Positions 1 through 6,591 of a stretch of 21,599 nt of DNA are shown here, one piece after another; the stretch's first letter is position 1; each line of letters opens with the position of its first letter. The DNA lies in assembly GCA_046723645.1 (NCBI GenBank), contig JBKOUY010000205.1:1-21599 (forward strand), written 5' to 3'. Both the position numbers and the translations under genes were made by a program. Source of the stretch: DASQUK01 sp046723645 (GTDB lineage: Bacteria > Actinomycetota > Acidimicrobiia > Acidimicrobiales > VFJN01). Below the pieces are notes generated by a model. The model was not told where the DNA came from. It saw only the letters and a program-made list of their open reading frames with translations, and did not search any database.

Positions 1-926
1 GCCAGCGCCAGGGTGCACGCCGCGAGCCCCGCGCCCGAACGCACCAGGAAGCCCAGCCCGACCGAGGCCCGTCGGGCCACCACCAGCGCGCCTACGACCG
101 AGCCGAGGCTGAGCGTGGCGAAGAGCATTGTGTACGTCGACGCGCTGCCGTGGAAGCTCCGCTCCGCCAGCAACGGCAGGGTCACCGGGTAGTTGAACGC
201 CACCGTGCCCACCACGGCCATGAGGATCATGGGCAGGCGGAGGTCGGGGGTCCGCCACAGGTAACGCAGCCCCTCGCGCATCTGACCCTTGGCCTTGGCG
301 ACCCGGGGCGATGACCGGAACCGCGCCCGGTCCATCCGCAGCAGGGCCAGGATCACCGCCACGTAGGTCACGGCGTTCACGACGAAGCAGACGCCGGCGC
401 CGGGCCCGGCAATGAGCAGACCCGCCAGTGCGGGGCCCACGACGCGCGAGCCGGTCATCAGTGCGCTGTTGAGGCCCACGGCGTTGGGCACGTCGCTCTC
501 GGGCACCAGCTCGACCACCAGCGCCCGGCGGGACGGGTTGTCGAAGGCGTTGATGATGCCGAACACGAGCGAGAGGCCGAACAGCGCGGCCACGGTGACG
601 CGGTCGGTCAGCGTGAGCACCGACAGGGTGGTCGCCAGTGTCAGGAACGCCGTCTGGGTGCAGATCATCACCCGGTGGCGATCGAGGCGGTCGGCGATGA
701 CGCCCGACCAGGCGCCGAGCACCAGGATGGGCAGGAACTCGGCCGCGGTCACGAGCCCGAGGGCGATGCCGCTCCCCGTCAGGTCGAGGACCAGCCAGAT
801 GATGGCAACGGACTGCATCCATGTGCCGGCCTGGCTGATGAGCTGGCCCCCGAAGAACAGCCGGAAGTTCCGGCTGGCGAAGGAACGGAACGTGGCCTGA
901 CCGGCGAGGCGGAGTCGCTCGGTCAA
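1..926 (-). CDS. MFS exporter, enterobactin-exporter type (partial, C-terminus beyond window)
   Basis: Reading the minus strand from 926 gives 308 uninterrupted codons running off the left edge, so the C-terminal part is missing. The protein is a run of hydrophobic helices typical of the major facilitator superfamily. After a short amphipathic start (SRNFRLFFGGQLISQAGTWM) comes the cytoplasmic loop signature GVIADRLDRHRV, then SRRALVVELVPESDVPNAVGLNS. This pattern is characteristic of the MFS_3 / EntS-like drug and siderophore exporters. I chose the TTG at 926 because it overlaps the MarR stop codon by four bases (TTGA), which suggests translational coupling; the first ATG would remove the first membrane helix. 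The substrate cannot be read from sequence. The coupled MarR gene is its likely regulator (inference). Confidence 0.85.
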   Translation of the reverse strand, partial: MTERLRLAGQATFRSFASRNFRLFFGGQLISQAGTWMQSVAIIWLVLDLTGSGIALGLVTAAEFLPILVLGAWSGVIADRLDRHRVMICTQTAFLTLATTLSVLTLTDRVTVAALFGLSLVFGIINAFDNPSRRALVVELVPESDVPNAVGLNSALMTGSRVVGPALAGLLIAGPGAGVCFVVNAVTYVAVILALLRMDRARFRSSPRVAKAKGQMREGLRYLWRTPDLRLPMILMAVVGTVAFNYPVTLPLLAERSFHGSASTYTMLFATLSLGSVVGALVVARRASVGLGFLVRSGAGLAACTLAL

Positions 927-1381
927 GAGCGTGCCGCCCCCACCCCGGCGAGCCGCTCGAGGGCGTCGATGGCGTCGTGGAGCCGGCGCACTGCATCGGG
1001 CCCGAGCTCCTCGAGCCGGGCGGCGAGGAACGCATTCCGCCGGGCCCGGCTGTGTTCGAGGCGCCGGCGGCCCTCGCGGGTGGTCGACACCCGGATGATG
1101 CGCCGGTCGGATGTGTCGACGGTCCGGTCGATCAGGCCCTCCTCCTCGAGCCTGGCGACCACCTTCGTGATGGTCGGCGGCGTCACCTGCTCGGCGGCGG
1201 CGAGGTCGCCCAGGGTGATCGGGCCCCGGATCTCGATCGTGCCCAGCGCCGACTGCTGCGACGGGGACAGGCCCGTGTCGGCCTCCTGCCGCAGCCGGCG
1301 GTGGAGCCGGGCCGACGCCAGCCTCAAACGCCCAGCGAGTTCGGTTATCTCGAAGTCGATCGTCGTTGCGCCAACCATCAC
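923..1381 (-). CDS. MarR family transcriptional regulator
   Basis: A 152-residue protein of normal MarR length. The winged-helix core covers roughly residues 30-105: LSPSQQSALGTIEIRGPITLGDLAAAEQV, then the recognition helix TPPTITKVVARLEEEGLI, then the wing containing DRRIIRVSTTREGRR. N- and C-terminal helices would form the dimer interface. It probably represses itself and the overlapping MFS exporter gene and releases DNA on binding a small ligand, the usual logic of MarR-efflux pairs; the ligand is unknown. The start may be GTG at 1381 or the adjacent ATG at 1378. There is no convincing Shine-Dalgarno sequence. A TAGCCT hexamer ends six bases before the GTG, so the message may be leaderless. 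Confidence 0.88.
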   Translation of the reverse strand: MMVGATTIDFEITELAGRLRLASARLHRRLRQEADTGLSPSQQSALGTIEIRGPITLGDLAAAEQVTPPTITKVVARLEEEGLIDRTVDTSDRRIIRVSTTREGRRRLEHSRARRNAFLAARLEELGPDAVRRLHDAIDALERLAGVGAARS

Positions 1382-1416
1382 TTTGCCAGGCTAATTAGTC
1401 AGGCGAACTATTCCAA
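1382..1416 (-). promoter_or_regulatory. Candidate marR promoter with operator-like inverted repeat
   Basis: Reading the minus strand, TTGGAA (1416-1411), a 17-bp spacer and TAGCCT (1393-1388) form a plausible -35/-10 pair, followed by six bases and the GTG start. The spacer holds TAGT-N7-ACTA (1396-1410), and a perfect palindrome CTAATTAG lies at 1391-1398. This AT-rich patch stands out in GC-rich DNA and resembles the TTAG/CTAA-type half-sites bound by MarR proteins. The arrangement fits autorepression. Both hexamers are only partial matches to consensus. Confidence 0.42.
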
Positions 1417-1478
1417 CCGCGTCCGAACCGCACCGCGAATTCGGGCGATCCGCCGCCGATTTGGCAGGATCATGGCGT

Positions 1479-1865
1479 ATGGCGAAGGCCAAGTTCGACG
1501 GGTTCAGGCGGAACGAGTGGGTGAGGAACCTCGACGACCTGCCGGGCGTGCCGGCGGGCACCCGGGGGCGCGTGTATCTGGTCGAGGGCTTCACGTGGAC
1601 CCGGTACCGGGTGCTGTTCGACAACGGCGTGGACATCGGCTCGCTCGACGGTGCGGTCCTCGCCCGGCCGCGCGACTTCGGCTCCGCCCTCGAGCGCCGC
1701 GAGCAGGCGGCGGCCGCAGCCGAGACCGCCGCCGAACAGGCCGAGGCGGCCGCCGAGGAGGGCGCGGCGCCCGGCGGCGAGGACAAGACCGTGAACGGCG
1801 TGACGGTGCCGGCCCACCTGCTCGTTCGCTCGAAGCGGGCGCGGGAGCGCCTGGCCGCGGCGTAG
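1479..1865 (+). CDS. Small conserved SH3-like protein of unknown function
   Basis: A 128-residue protein. The N-terminal 65 residues (KFDGFRRNEWVRNLDDLPGV, PAGTRGRVYLVEGFTWTRYR, VLFDNGVDIGSLDGAVLARP) look like a small beta-barrel of the SH3/KOW kind, with 'PAGTRGRV' and 'YRVLFDNG' as its strands. An Ala/Glu-rich low-complexity segment, probably helical, follows at about 75-105, and a basic tail (VRSKRARERLAAA) ends the protein. I prefer the ATG at 1479, preceded by AGGA at 1466-1469; a TTG at 1461 in the same frame would add six residues. It begins a run of three same-strand genes with gaps under 15 bp. I do not recognise a function; the basic tail could bind nucleic acid, but this is a guess. 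Confidence 0.72.
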   Translation: MAKAKFDGFRRNEWVRNLDDLPGVPAGTRGRVYLVEGFTWTRYRVLFDNGVDIGSLDGAVLARPRDFGSALERREQAAAAAETAAEQAEAAAEEGAAPGGEDKTVNGVTVPAHLLVRSKRARERLAAA

Positions 1866-1876
1866 GGGGACAGACC

Positions 1877-2911
1877 GTGCGACTCAGCATGCCGCTCAGC
1901 TACGCAGGCGGGTTCAAGCAGTCCGCCGCCCAGGCCGTGGACCTCGAGGCGGCCGGGCTCGACATGGTGTGGGTCGCCGAGGCCTACGGCTTCGACGCCG
2001 TCAGCCTCATGGGCTACCTGGCGGCCGCGACCGAGCGTGTCGAGATCGGGGCCGCCATCCTGCCGATCTACACCCGCACGCCGACGCTGCTGGCCATGAC
2101 TGCGGCCGGGGTCGACGCCCTGTCCGACGGGCGCTGCGTGCTGGGACTGGGCGCCTCGGGCCCGCAGGTCATCGAGGGCTGGCACGGCGTCCCGTACACG
2201 GAGCCGGTGGGCCGCACACGGGAGATCATCGAGGTCTGCCGCAAGGTCTGGACCCGGGAGCGGCTCACGTACGAGGGCCGCTCGTACACGCTGCCGCTGC
2301 CGCCCGACCAGGGCACCGGCCTGGGCAAGCCACTCAAGCTGATCACCACGCCGGTGCGGGAGCGCGTGCCGATCTACGTGGCGTCGCTCGGTCCGCGCAA
2401 CGTGCGGATGACGGCCGAGATCGCCGACGGGTGGTTGCCGATCTTCTACCTGCCGGAGAAGGTCGACGATGTGTGGGGACCCGACCTGGCGGCGGGGGCG
2501 GCGAAGCGGCCACCGGAGTTGGCACCGCTCGAGGTCGTGGCTGGGGGCCTGCTGGCGGTCGGCGACGACGCCGCCGCGATGCGCGACCTGGCCCGGCCGA
2601 TGCTGGCGCTCTACGTCGGGGGCATGGGCGCGAAGGGCCGCAACTTCTACAACGACCTGGCTCGGCGATTCGGCTACGAGGCCGAGGCCGAGAAGATCCA
2701 GGACCTGTACCTCGACGGCCGGAAGGACGAGGCGGCAGCTGCCGTCCCGCCCGGCCTGCTCGAGGCCGCCACCATCTGCGGGCCCGAGGGCTACGTGCGC
2801 GACCGCATCGCCGCATATCGGGACACGGGCGTCACCGTCCTCAACGTGACGCCGATCGGGCCGGACGTCCCGGCCCTGGTCGGACGGCTCAAGGAGTGGA
2901 TTGAGTACTGA
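1877..2911 (+). CDS. LLM-class (F420-dependent type) oxidoreductase
   Basis: A 344-residue luciferase-like monooxygenase-family protein, the usual length for this TIM-barrel family. Family landmarks are LDMVWVAEAYGFDAVSLMGY near the N-terminus, VEIGAAILPIYTRTPTLLAM, SDGRCVLGLGASGPQVIEGW and VPIYVASLGPRNVRMTAEIA followed by DGWLPIFY. In actinobacteria these proteins mostly use coenzyme F420 rather than FMN; that cofactor is inferred from family and lineage, not from a diagnostic residue. GTG at 1877 is chosen because of a purine-rich AGGGGGA six bases upstream and because LSMPLSYA is the normal family N-terminus. It lies 11 bp after the SH3-like gene and overlaps the aldehyde dehydrogenase gene by 11 bp, so the three are probably one transcript. 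The substrate is unknown. Confidence 0.88.
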   Translation: MRLSMPLSYAGGFKQSAAQAVDLEAAGLDMVWVAEAYGFDAVSLMGYLAAATERVEIGAAILPIYTRTPTLLAMTAAGVDALSDGRCVLGLGASGPQVIEGWHGVPYTEPVGRTREIIEVCRKVWTRERLTYEGRSYTLPLPPDQGTGLGKPLKLITTPVRERVPIYVASLGPRNVRMTAEIADGWLPIFYLPEKVDDVWGPDLAAGAAKRPPELAPLEVVAGGLLAVGDDAAAMRDLARPMLALYVGGMGAKGRNFYNDLARRFGYEAEAEKIQDLYLDGRKDEAAAAVPPGLLEAATICGPEGYVRDRIAAYRDTGVTVLNVTPIGPDVPALVGRLKEWIEY

Positions 2912-4415
2912 CCTGGCGCCCGGCTTCGACACCCTCGACCCCCGCACGGGCGAGGTGTTGGCGCACCTGCCGGAGCACGGGGCCGAGGACGTGGCCGCCG
3001 CCGTCGCGCGGGCCCGCGACGCATTCGGGCCATGGAGGGCCCTGACCTTCGACCAGCGCATGGACCACGTGCTCACGGTGCGGGACCTGCTGATCGACCG
3101 CCTCGACCAGATCGTCGACGTGATCTGCAGCGAGACCGGCAAGCTCGAGCCCGAGGCCCTCAGCGCCGAGGTCCTGGCCACGTGCGAGCTGATCCAGCAC
3201 TACCGCAAGCACGGCGCCCGGGCGCTTCGCTCGGAGAAGGTGCCCGTCGGCTCGCTGCTGCCGCACAAGCGAGCCTGGCGCAGCTACGAGCCGATGGGCG
3301 TCGTGGGCGTGATCTCGCCCTGGAACTATCCCCTGACGCTGGCGATGACGCCGGTGGTGTCGGCGCTGCTCGCCGGCAACACCGTGGTGCTCAAGCCGTC
3401 CGAGGTGACCCCCCTCGTGGGCCTGGAGATCGGCACGCTGTTCGCCGAGGCGGGCGCCCACCCGGACATCGTCCAGGTCGTGACCGGGGGTGGCCGCACC
3501 GGCGACGCGCTGGTCCGCGCCGGCGTGCAGAAGGTGGCGTTCACGGGCTCGGTGCGCACCGGCAAGCTGGTGATGGCGGCCGCCGCCGAGACGCTGACGC
3601 CGGTGCTGCTCGAGCTCGGCGGCAAGGATCCGATGATCGTGTGCGACGACGCCGACATCCACCGCGCCGCGTCGGGAGCGGTCTGGGGCGCGTACATGAA
3701 CGCCGGTCAGACCTGCATGTCGGTCGAGCGGGTGTACGTCGACGACGCCGTGTACGACCGCTTCGTCGACCTCGTGGTGAAGCGCACGAAGGCCGTCCGC
3801 CAGGGCCGGGGGCCCGGCCACGACATCGGGTCCATGAGCTTCGGCCCCCAGGTCGACATCGTCGAGCGCCACGTCGCCGACGCGGAGGCCAAGGGCGCCA
3901 AGGTCCTGACCGGCGGCCGTCGTGTCCCGGGCCGGGCGGGACTGTGGTACGAGCCGACGGTCCTGGTGGACGTCGACCACACGATGGACGTCATGCGGGA
4001 CGAGACGTTCGGTCCGGTCCTGCCGATCATGCGGGTGCGCGACGACGAGGAGGCGGTGCGGCTCGCGAACGATTCCCACTACGGGCTCAACAGCTCCGTG
4101 TGGTCGGCCGACGACGAGCGGGCCGAGCAGATCGCCGGGGCGATCGAGGCCGGCAACGTCTGCATCAACGACTGCATGGTGAGCTACGCGGTGGCGGGAC
4201 TGCCGTTCGGCGGCGTGAAGCAGTCGGGCATCGGCCGCATCCACGGGGTCGAGGGGCTCCGGGCGTTCTGCAACACCAAGTCGGTGCTGGCGGGCCGGTT
4301 CGACCTGGGCCGCGAGCTCCAGTGGTTCCCGCTGCCCGGGTGGGTCACCGCCTCGCTGCGCCGCATCGTGCGGCTGCGCTACCGCCGCGGCCTGCGCGCC
4401 AAGCTGCGGTGCTAG
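2901..4415 (+). CDS. NAD(P)-dependent aldehyde dehydrogenase
   Basis: A 504-residue aldehyde dehydrogenase with all key residues: SPWNYP (139-144, oxyanion Asn142), the cofactor-binding Lys165 in LKPSE, FTGSVRTGK (214-222), the general base Glu238 in LELGGKDP and the catalytic Cys272 in GQTCMS. It would oxidise an aldehyde to a carboxylate. The overall pattern and the C-terminal tail (RELQWFPLPG, then a very basic stretch ending LRYRRGLRAKLRC) resemble actinobacterial succinate-semialdehyde-type enzymes; the exact substrate is not determinable. The TTG start at 2901 is supported by AAGGAG at 2890-2895, inside the end of the preceding gene. The overlap suggests coupling to the LLM oxidoreductase, which may generate its substrate (inference). 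The basic tail might associate with membrane. Confidence 0.92.
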   Translation: MSTDLAPGFDTLDPRTGEVLAHLPEHGAEDVAAAVARARDAFGPWRALTFDQRMDHVLTVRDLLIDRLDQIVDVICSETGKLEPEALSAEVLATCELIQHYRKHGARALRSEKVPVGSLLPHKRAWRSYEPMGVVGVISPWNYPLTLAMTPVVSALLAGNTVVLKPSEVTPLVGLEIGTLFAEAGAHPDIVQVVTGGGRTGDALVRAGVQKVAFTGSVRTGKLVMAAAAETLTPVLLELGGKDPMIVCDDADIHRAASGAVWGAYMNAGQTCMSVERVYVDDAVYDRFVDLVVKRTKAVRQGRGPGHDIGSMSFGPQVDIVERHVADAEAKGAKVLTGGRRVPGRAGLWYEPTVLVDVDHTMDVMRDETFGPVLPIMRVRDDEEAVRLANDSHYGLNSSVWSADDERAEQIAGAIEAGNVCINDCMVSYAVAGLPFGGVKQSGIGRIHGVEGLRAFCNTKSVLAGRFDLGRELQWFPLPGWVTASLRRIVRLRYRRGLRAKLRC

Positions 4416-4425
4416 CGCGCGCCCA

Positions 4426-5388
4426 CTAGGGCCGGATCTTGGTGAGCACCGCCTCGGCCTCCTCGACGATCTGGTGCACCAGGTCGCCGGCGGGCACGAG
4501 GGCATCAATCGAGCCCACACCCTGCCCGGCAGGGAAGAACTCGCGGTCGGGATCGACGTCCGGCGTGGTCTCGTCGCCGCCGAGGTGGTTGGCGCCGTCG
4601 CGGATCGACTCCAGCACCTGGGCCGGGAACCGCTGGGCCTCCCGGCCGCCGTCCTCGTACTCCTGCGTATAGCTGTTGGCGATCACGCGGCACGTCTTGC
4701 CGGTGTACGCCCTGGTGACGACCGTGTCGTCCTCGTGGCTCCGCAGCAGCGTCTCCTTGTAGCCGCGCACGCCGCGGGCCTCGGGCGTGGCGATGAAGCG
4801 GGTGCCGATCCACACCCCGTCGGCGCCGAGCGCCAGGGCCGCGGCGAGGCCCCGCCCGTCCACGATGCCGCCCGCGGCCACCACCGGGACCCGTTCGCCG
4901 ACGGCGTCGACGACCTGGGGGACCAGCGCCATGGTGGCGACCCGCCCGGTGTGGCCGCCGGCCTCCGTCCCCTGGGCCACGACGATGTCGCAGCCGGCCT
5001 CGACGGCCGCCACCGCGTGGCGGACCTTGCCGCACATGTTGACGACCAGCAGCCCGTGCCTGTGGCACTGCTCGATGACGTCGCTGGGCACGCCAAGGCC
5101 CGCGACGAACGCGGTGGCGCCGCCGCGGATCACGTCGTCGACCTTGTCCTCGAGCCCCTGGGGCAGGGCGGTGAGGAGGTCGACCCCGAAGGGCCTCGAC
5201 GTGGCCTCGCGCACGGCGGCGATCTCGCCCCGCATCTCGTCGTCGCCCATGGTGGACGCACCCAGGCAGCCGAAGCCGCCGGCCTCCGACACGGCGGCGG
5301 CCAAGCGGTGGTAGGACACGCCGCCCATGCCGGCGAGCATCACGGGATGCTCGATCTGCAGGGCATCGGTCAGGCGGGTCCGGAGCAT
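4426..5388 (-). CDS. Nitronate monooxygenase family flavoprotein
   Basis: A 320-residue TIM-barrel FMN enzyme of the nitronate monooxygenase (2-nitropropane dioxygenase) family. It shows IEHPVMLAGMGGVSYHRLAA at the N-terminus, QGTEAGGHTG (139-148, containing the conserved His), AAGGIVDGRGLAAALALGAD and the phosphate-binding GADGVWIGTRF (188-198). The family oxidises alkyl nitronates to carbonyl compounds and nitrite, or in some members acts as an enoyl-ACP reductase-like flavoprotein. The open frame extends to 5583, but homology begins at the ATG at 5388 and the upstream codons are low-complexity. No Shine-Dalgarno sequence precedes the ATG. It converges on the aldehyde dehydrogenase gene with a 10-bp gap. 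Upstream lies an unusually structured 295-bp region. Confidence 0.9.
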   Translation of the reverse strand: MLRTRLTDALQIEHPVMLAGMGGVSYHRLAAAVSEAGGFGCLGASTMGDDEMRGEIAAVREATSRPFGVDLLTALPQGLEDKVDDVIRGGATAFVAGLGVPSDVIEQCHRHGLLVVNMCGKVRHAVAAVEAGCDIVVAQGTEAGGHTGRVATMALVPQVVDAVGERVPVVAAGGIVDGRGLAAALALGADGVWIGTRFIATPEARGVRGYKETLLRSHEDDTVVTRAYTGKTCRVIANSYTQEYEDGGREAQRFPAQVLESIRDGANHLGGDETTPDVDPDREFFPAGQGVGSIDALVPAGDLVHQIVEEAEAVLTKIRP

Positions 5389-5407
5389 GCCAGGATGCTG
5401 GCCAAAC

Positions 5408-5425
5408 CTTGACCGCCGGGTCAAG
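5408..5425. promoter_or_regulatory. Palindromic operator-like site upstream of nitronate monooxygenase
   Basis: CTTGACC-GCCG-GGTCAAG is a perfect 7-bp inverted repeat beginning 20 bp upstream of the nitronate monooxygenase ATG. On the minus strand it includes TTGACC, a five-of-six match to a -35 box, with a weak CAGCAT hexamer 18 bp downstream and six bases before the ATG. A repressor binding here would cover the promoter. The -10 is poor, so the promoter reading is tentative. Confidence 0.4.
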
Positions 5426-5451
5426 CGGGCCCCCGGTTGGGCCGGGACGCG

Positions 5452-5490
5452 CGTCCGGCGCACCCAGGGGGGTGACGGGTGCGCCGGACG
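5452..5490. repeat. 14-bp perfect inverted repeat (strong hairpin)
   Basis: The left arm CGTCCGGCGCACCC (5452-5465) and the right arm GGGTGCGCCGGACG (5477-5490) are exact reverse complements around an 11-base loop. A 14-bp perfect stem is far beyond chance even at this GC content. No T run follows on either strand, so it is not a canonical intrinsic terminator, although actinobacterial terminators can lack a U tail. It lies about 190-230 bp downstream of the VOC stop. Confidence 0.7.
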
Positions 5491-5491
5491 G

Positions 5492-5523
5492 CGGTGGCTA
5501 CAACCGCCGCCGGGTAGCCACCG
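5492..5523. repeat. 10-bp perfect inverted repeat next to the 14-bp one
   Basis: CGGTGGCTAC (5492-5501) pairs exactly with GTAGCCACCG (5514-5523) around a 12-base loop. Only one base separates it from the preceding 14-bp hairpin, so the two stems could stack end to end in RNA. Confidence 0.6.
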
Positions 5524-5558
5524 TGCAAGCTCGGGCGGGTGCTGGTGGAGGGGGAGCA

Positions 5559-5637
5559 CCGACACCGAGCGCTGCAGCGCCATGCTAGAAGGACATGGGG
5601 GCGGCGCGGTGAGCCGTGGGTGAACACTCGGTGTCGG
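5559..5637. repeat. 11-bp inverted repeat with long spacer
   Basis: CCGACACCGAG (5559-5569) is the exact reverse complement of CTCGGTGTCGG (5627-5637), separated by 57 bases. The palindrome GCGCTGCAGCGC at 5569-5580 begins at the last base of the left arm, so most of it lies in the spacer. A competing six-base pair, GGTGCT/AGCACC (5538-5560), shares two bases with the left arm, so alternative folds are possible. Confidence 0.5.
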
Positions 5638-5683
5638 GATCCGGAAGATCAGATGGCTGGCACGCGCGGACCCCGACCCAGCA

Positions 5684-6115
5684 TCAGTGGGGGAACTCCT
5701 CGCCCGAGTAGGGCTTCCGTTCCACCAGCACCAGCCAGTTGCCCGAGTTGTCCCGGAGGATCGCCTCGACGCCGTAGGGCCGGTCCGCGGGTTCCTGGAT
5801 GAAGCTGACGCCCTTGGCGGACAGCTCCTCGTGGGTCTTGCGGCAGTCGTCGGTGGCGAGGCCCACCGCGCCCAGGGAACCCTTGTCGAGCATCCTCCGG
5901 AAGGTCGCCGCGTCCTCCTCGTCGAGGGGCGGCCCCGGCTTCATGAGCGTGAGCTCGAGCTCGGGGTGGTCGGCGTGGCACACGGTGAGCCAGCGGTAGC
6001 CGTCACCCATGGTGATGTCGGTGTGCTCCCGGAAGCCGAGCTTGTCGATGTAGAAGGCCTTGGCCTCGTCCTGGTCGGTCACCCATATGGTCGCAAGTGA
6101 GACGTTCGTGATCAT
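5684..6115 (-). CDS. VOC (glyoxalase/bleomycin-resistance) family protein
   Basis: A 143-residue single-module vicinal-oxygen-chelate protein. The first beta-alpha-beta-beta-beta unit runs from NVSLATIWVTDQDEAKAFYI through DKLGFREHTD to HPELELTLMKP; the second contains GAVGLATDDCRKTHEELSAK and ends ILRDNSGNWLVLVERKP. The fold is used for metal-dependent isomerases, dioxygenases and drug-binding resistance proteins, and the exact reaction cannot be assigned. ATG at 6115 fits the family N-terminus. It starts 9 bp after the stop of the AraC-type regulator. AraC-VOC pairs are common in actinobacteria, and the regulator probably controls this gene. Confidence 0.87.
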   Translation of the reverse strand: MITNVSLATIWVTDQDEAKAFYIDKLGFREHTDITMGDGYRWLTVCHADHPELELTLMKPGPPLDEEDAATFRRMLDKGSLGAVGLATDDCRKTHEELSAKGVSFIQEPADRPYGVEAILRDNSGNWLVLVERKPYSGEEFPH

Positions 6116-6124
6116 GGGGCGAAC

Positions 6125-6580
6125 CTACGGGTCATGCGGCGCCGGTGCTTCTCCGAGGTTGCTGTCCTGCGCCGGCCGGTCGCTCGGCCACCCGTCGATG
6201 CCGCGCATGAACAGGAAGCAGCCCGGTATGCGCGGCCCACCCCCTGCCGCCCAGCGATCGCGGTACTGCGTCGGCGACTCACCCACCAGCTCGCGGAAGC
6301 GCGACGAGAACGACCCGAGGCTGGCGAAGCCCACCATCATGCAGACCTCGGTGACGGTCAGGTTGGCCGACCGCAGGAGGTCCTGAGCCCGCTCGATCCG
6401 CCTCCGGGTGAGATAGCGCATCGGTGCCTCGCCATAGGTCTGGGCGAAGCACCGCGCGAAGTGGTACTTCGAGACGTGCGCGGCACCCGCGAGCGTGTCG
6501 AGGTCGAGGGGCGCGTCGTAGTTCCGGTCGGCCAGGTCCTTGGCGTTGCGCAGGTGTGGCAGCAGGGCGGCGGGAACCAC
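6125..6580 (-). CDS. AraC/XylS-type transcriptional regulator, DNA-binding domain only
   Basis: A 151-residue protein whose residues about 8-110 form the complete double helix-turn-helix of the AraC family. The first HTH is LDLDTLAGAAHVSKYHFARC and the linker FAQTYGEAPMRYLTRRRIERA; the second is LTVTEVCMMVGFASLGSFSS, ending in the family signature FRELVGESPTQYRDR. There is no N-terminal ligand-binding domain. The C-terminal 35 residues (Gly/Pro-rich, ending APAPHDP) have no recognisable fold. The start is GTG at 6580, 11 bp after the flavoprotein stop; a Shine-Dalgarno sequence is weak. It sits directly upstream of the VOC gene, which it probably activates or represses. How the signal reaches a sensor-less regulator is not visible. 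Confidence 0.87.
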   Translation of the reverse strand: MVPAALLPHLRNAKDLADRNYDAPLDLDTLAGAAHVSKYHFARCFAQTYGEAPMRYLTRRRIERAQDLLRSANLTVTEVCMMVGFASLGSFSSRFRELVGESPTQYRDRWAAGGGPRIPGCFLFMRGIDGWPSDRPAQDSNLGEAPAPHDP

Positions 6581-6591
6581 GGCGGTCCAGC

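Larger units (their letters stand above)
5389..5683. other. Hairpin-rich intergenic region, no gene seen
   Basis: This 295-bp gap lies between the VOC gene stop and the nitronate monooxygenase start, both on the minus strand. I see no credible coding sequence in it. It contains at least five perfect inverted repeats: GCCAG-4-CTGGC (5389-5402, abutting the start codon), CTTGACC-4-GGTCAAG (5408-5425), a 14-bp arm pair (5452-5490), a 10-bp arm pair (5492-5523) and an 11-bp arm pair (5559-5637). The 12-bp palindrome GCGCTGCAGCGC at 5569-5580 shares one base with the left arm of the last pair. None is followed by a T tract on either strand. It could hold a terminator for the upstream operon, a structured leader or a small RNA. 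Confidence 0.6.

Noticed and set aside
977..2911. N-terminal extension of the LLM oxidoreductase frame to 644 residues
   Set aside because: The extension crosses the MarR gene antisense and the SH3-like gene; homology and a Shine-Dalgarno sequence start at 1877.
1391..3181. Long minus-strand open frame (596 codons) opposite the LLM gene region
   Set aside because: Arg/Gly/Ala/His-rich composition with no domain; it is the antisense shadow of the SH3-like, LLM and ALDH genes, as expected in GC-rich DNA.
2889..4520. Minus-strand open frame of 543 codons
   Set aside because: Lies fully opposite the well-supported aldehyde dehydrogenase and has low-complexity sequence.
5389..5583. N-terminal extension of nitronate monooxygenase to 385 residues
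   Set aside because: The added residues are low-complexity and encoded by the inverted repeats; the family N-terminus is at 5388.
5327..5623. Plus-strand frame of 98 codons in and around the hairpin-rich gap
   Set aside because: Half lies antisense to the flavoprotein, composition is Arg/Gly/Ser-rich, and no start signal is seen.
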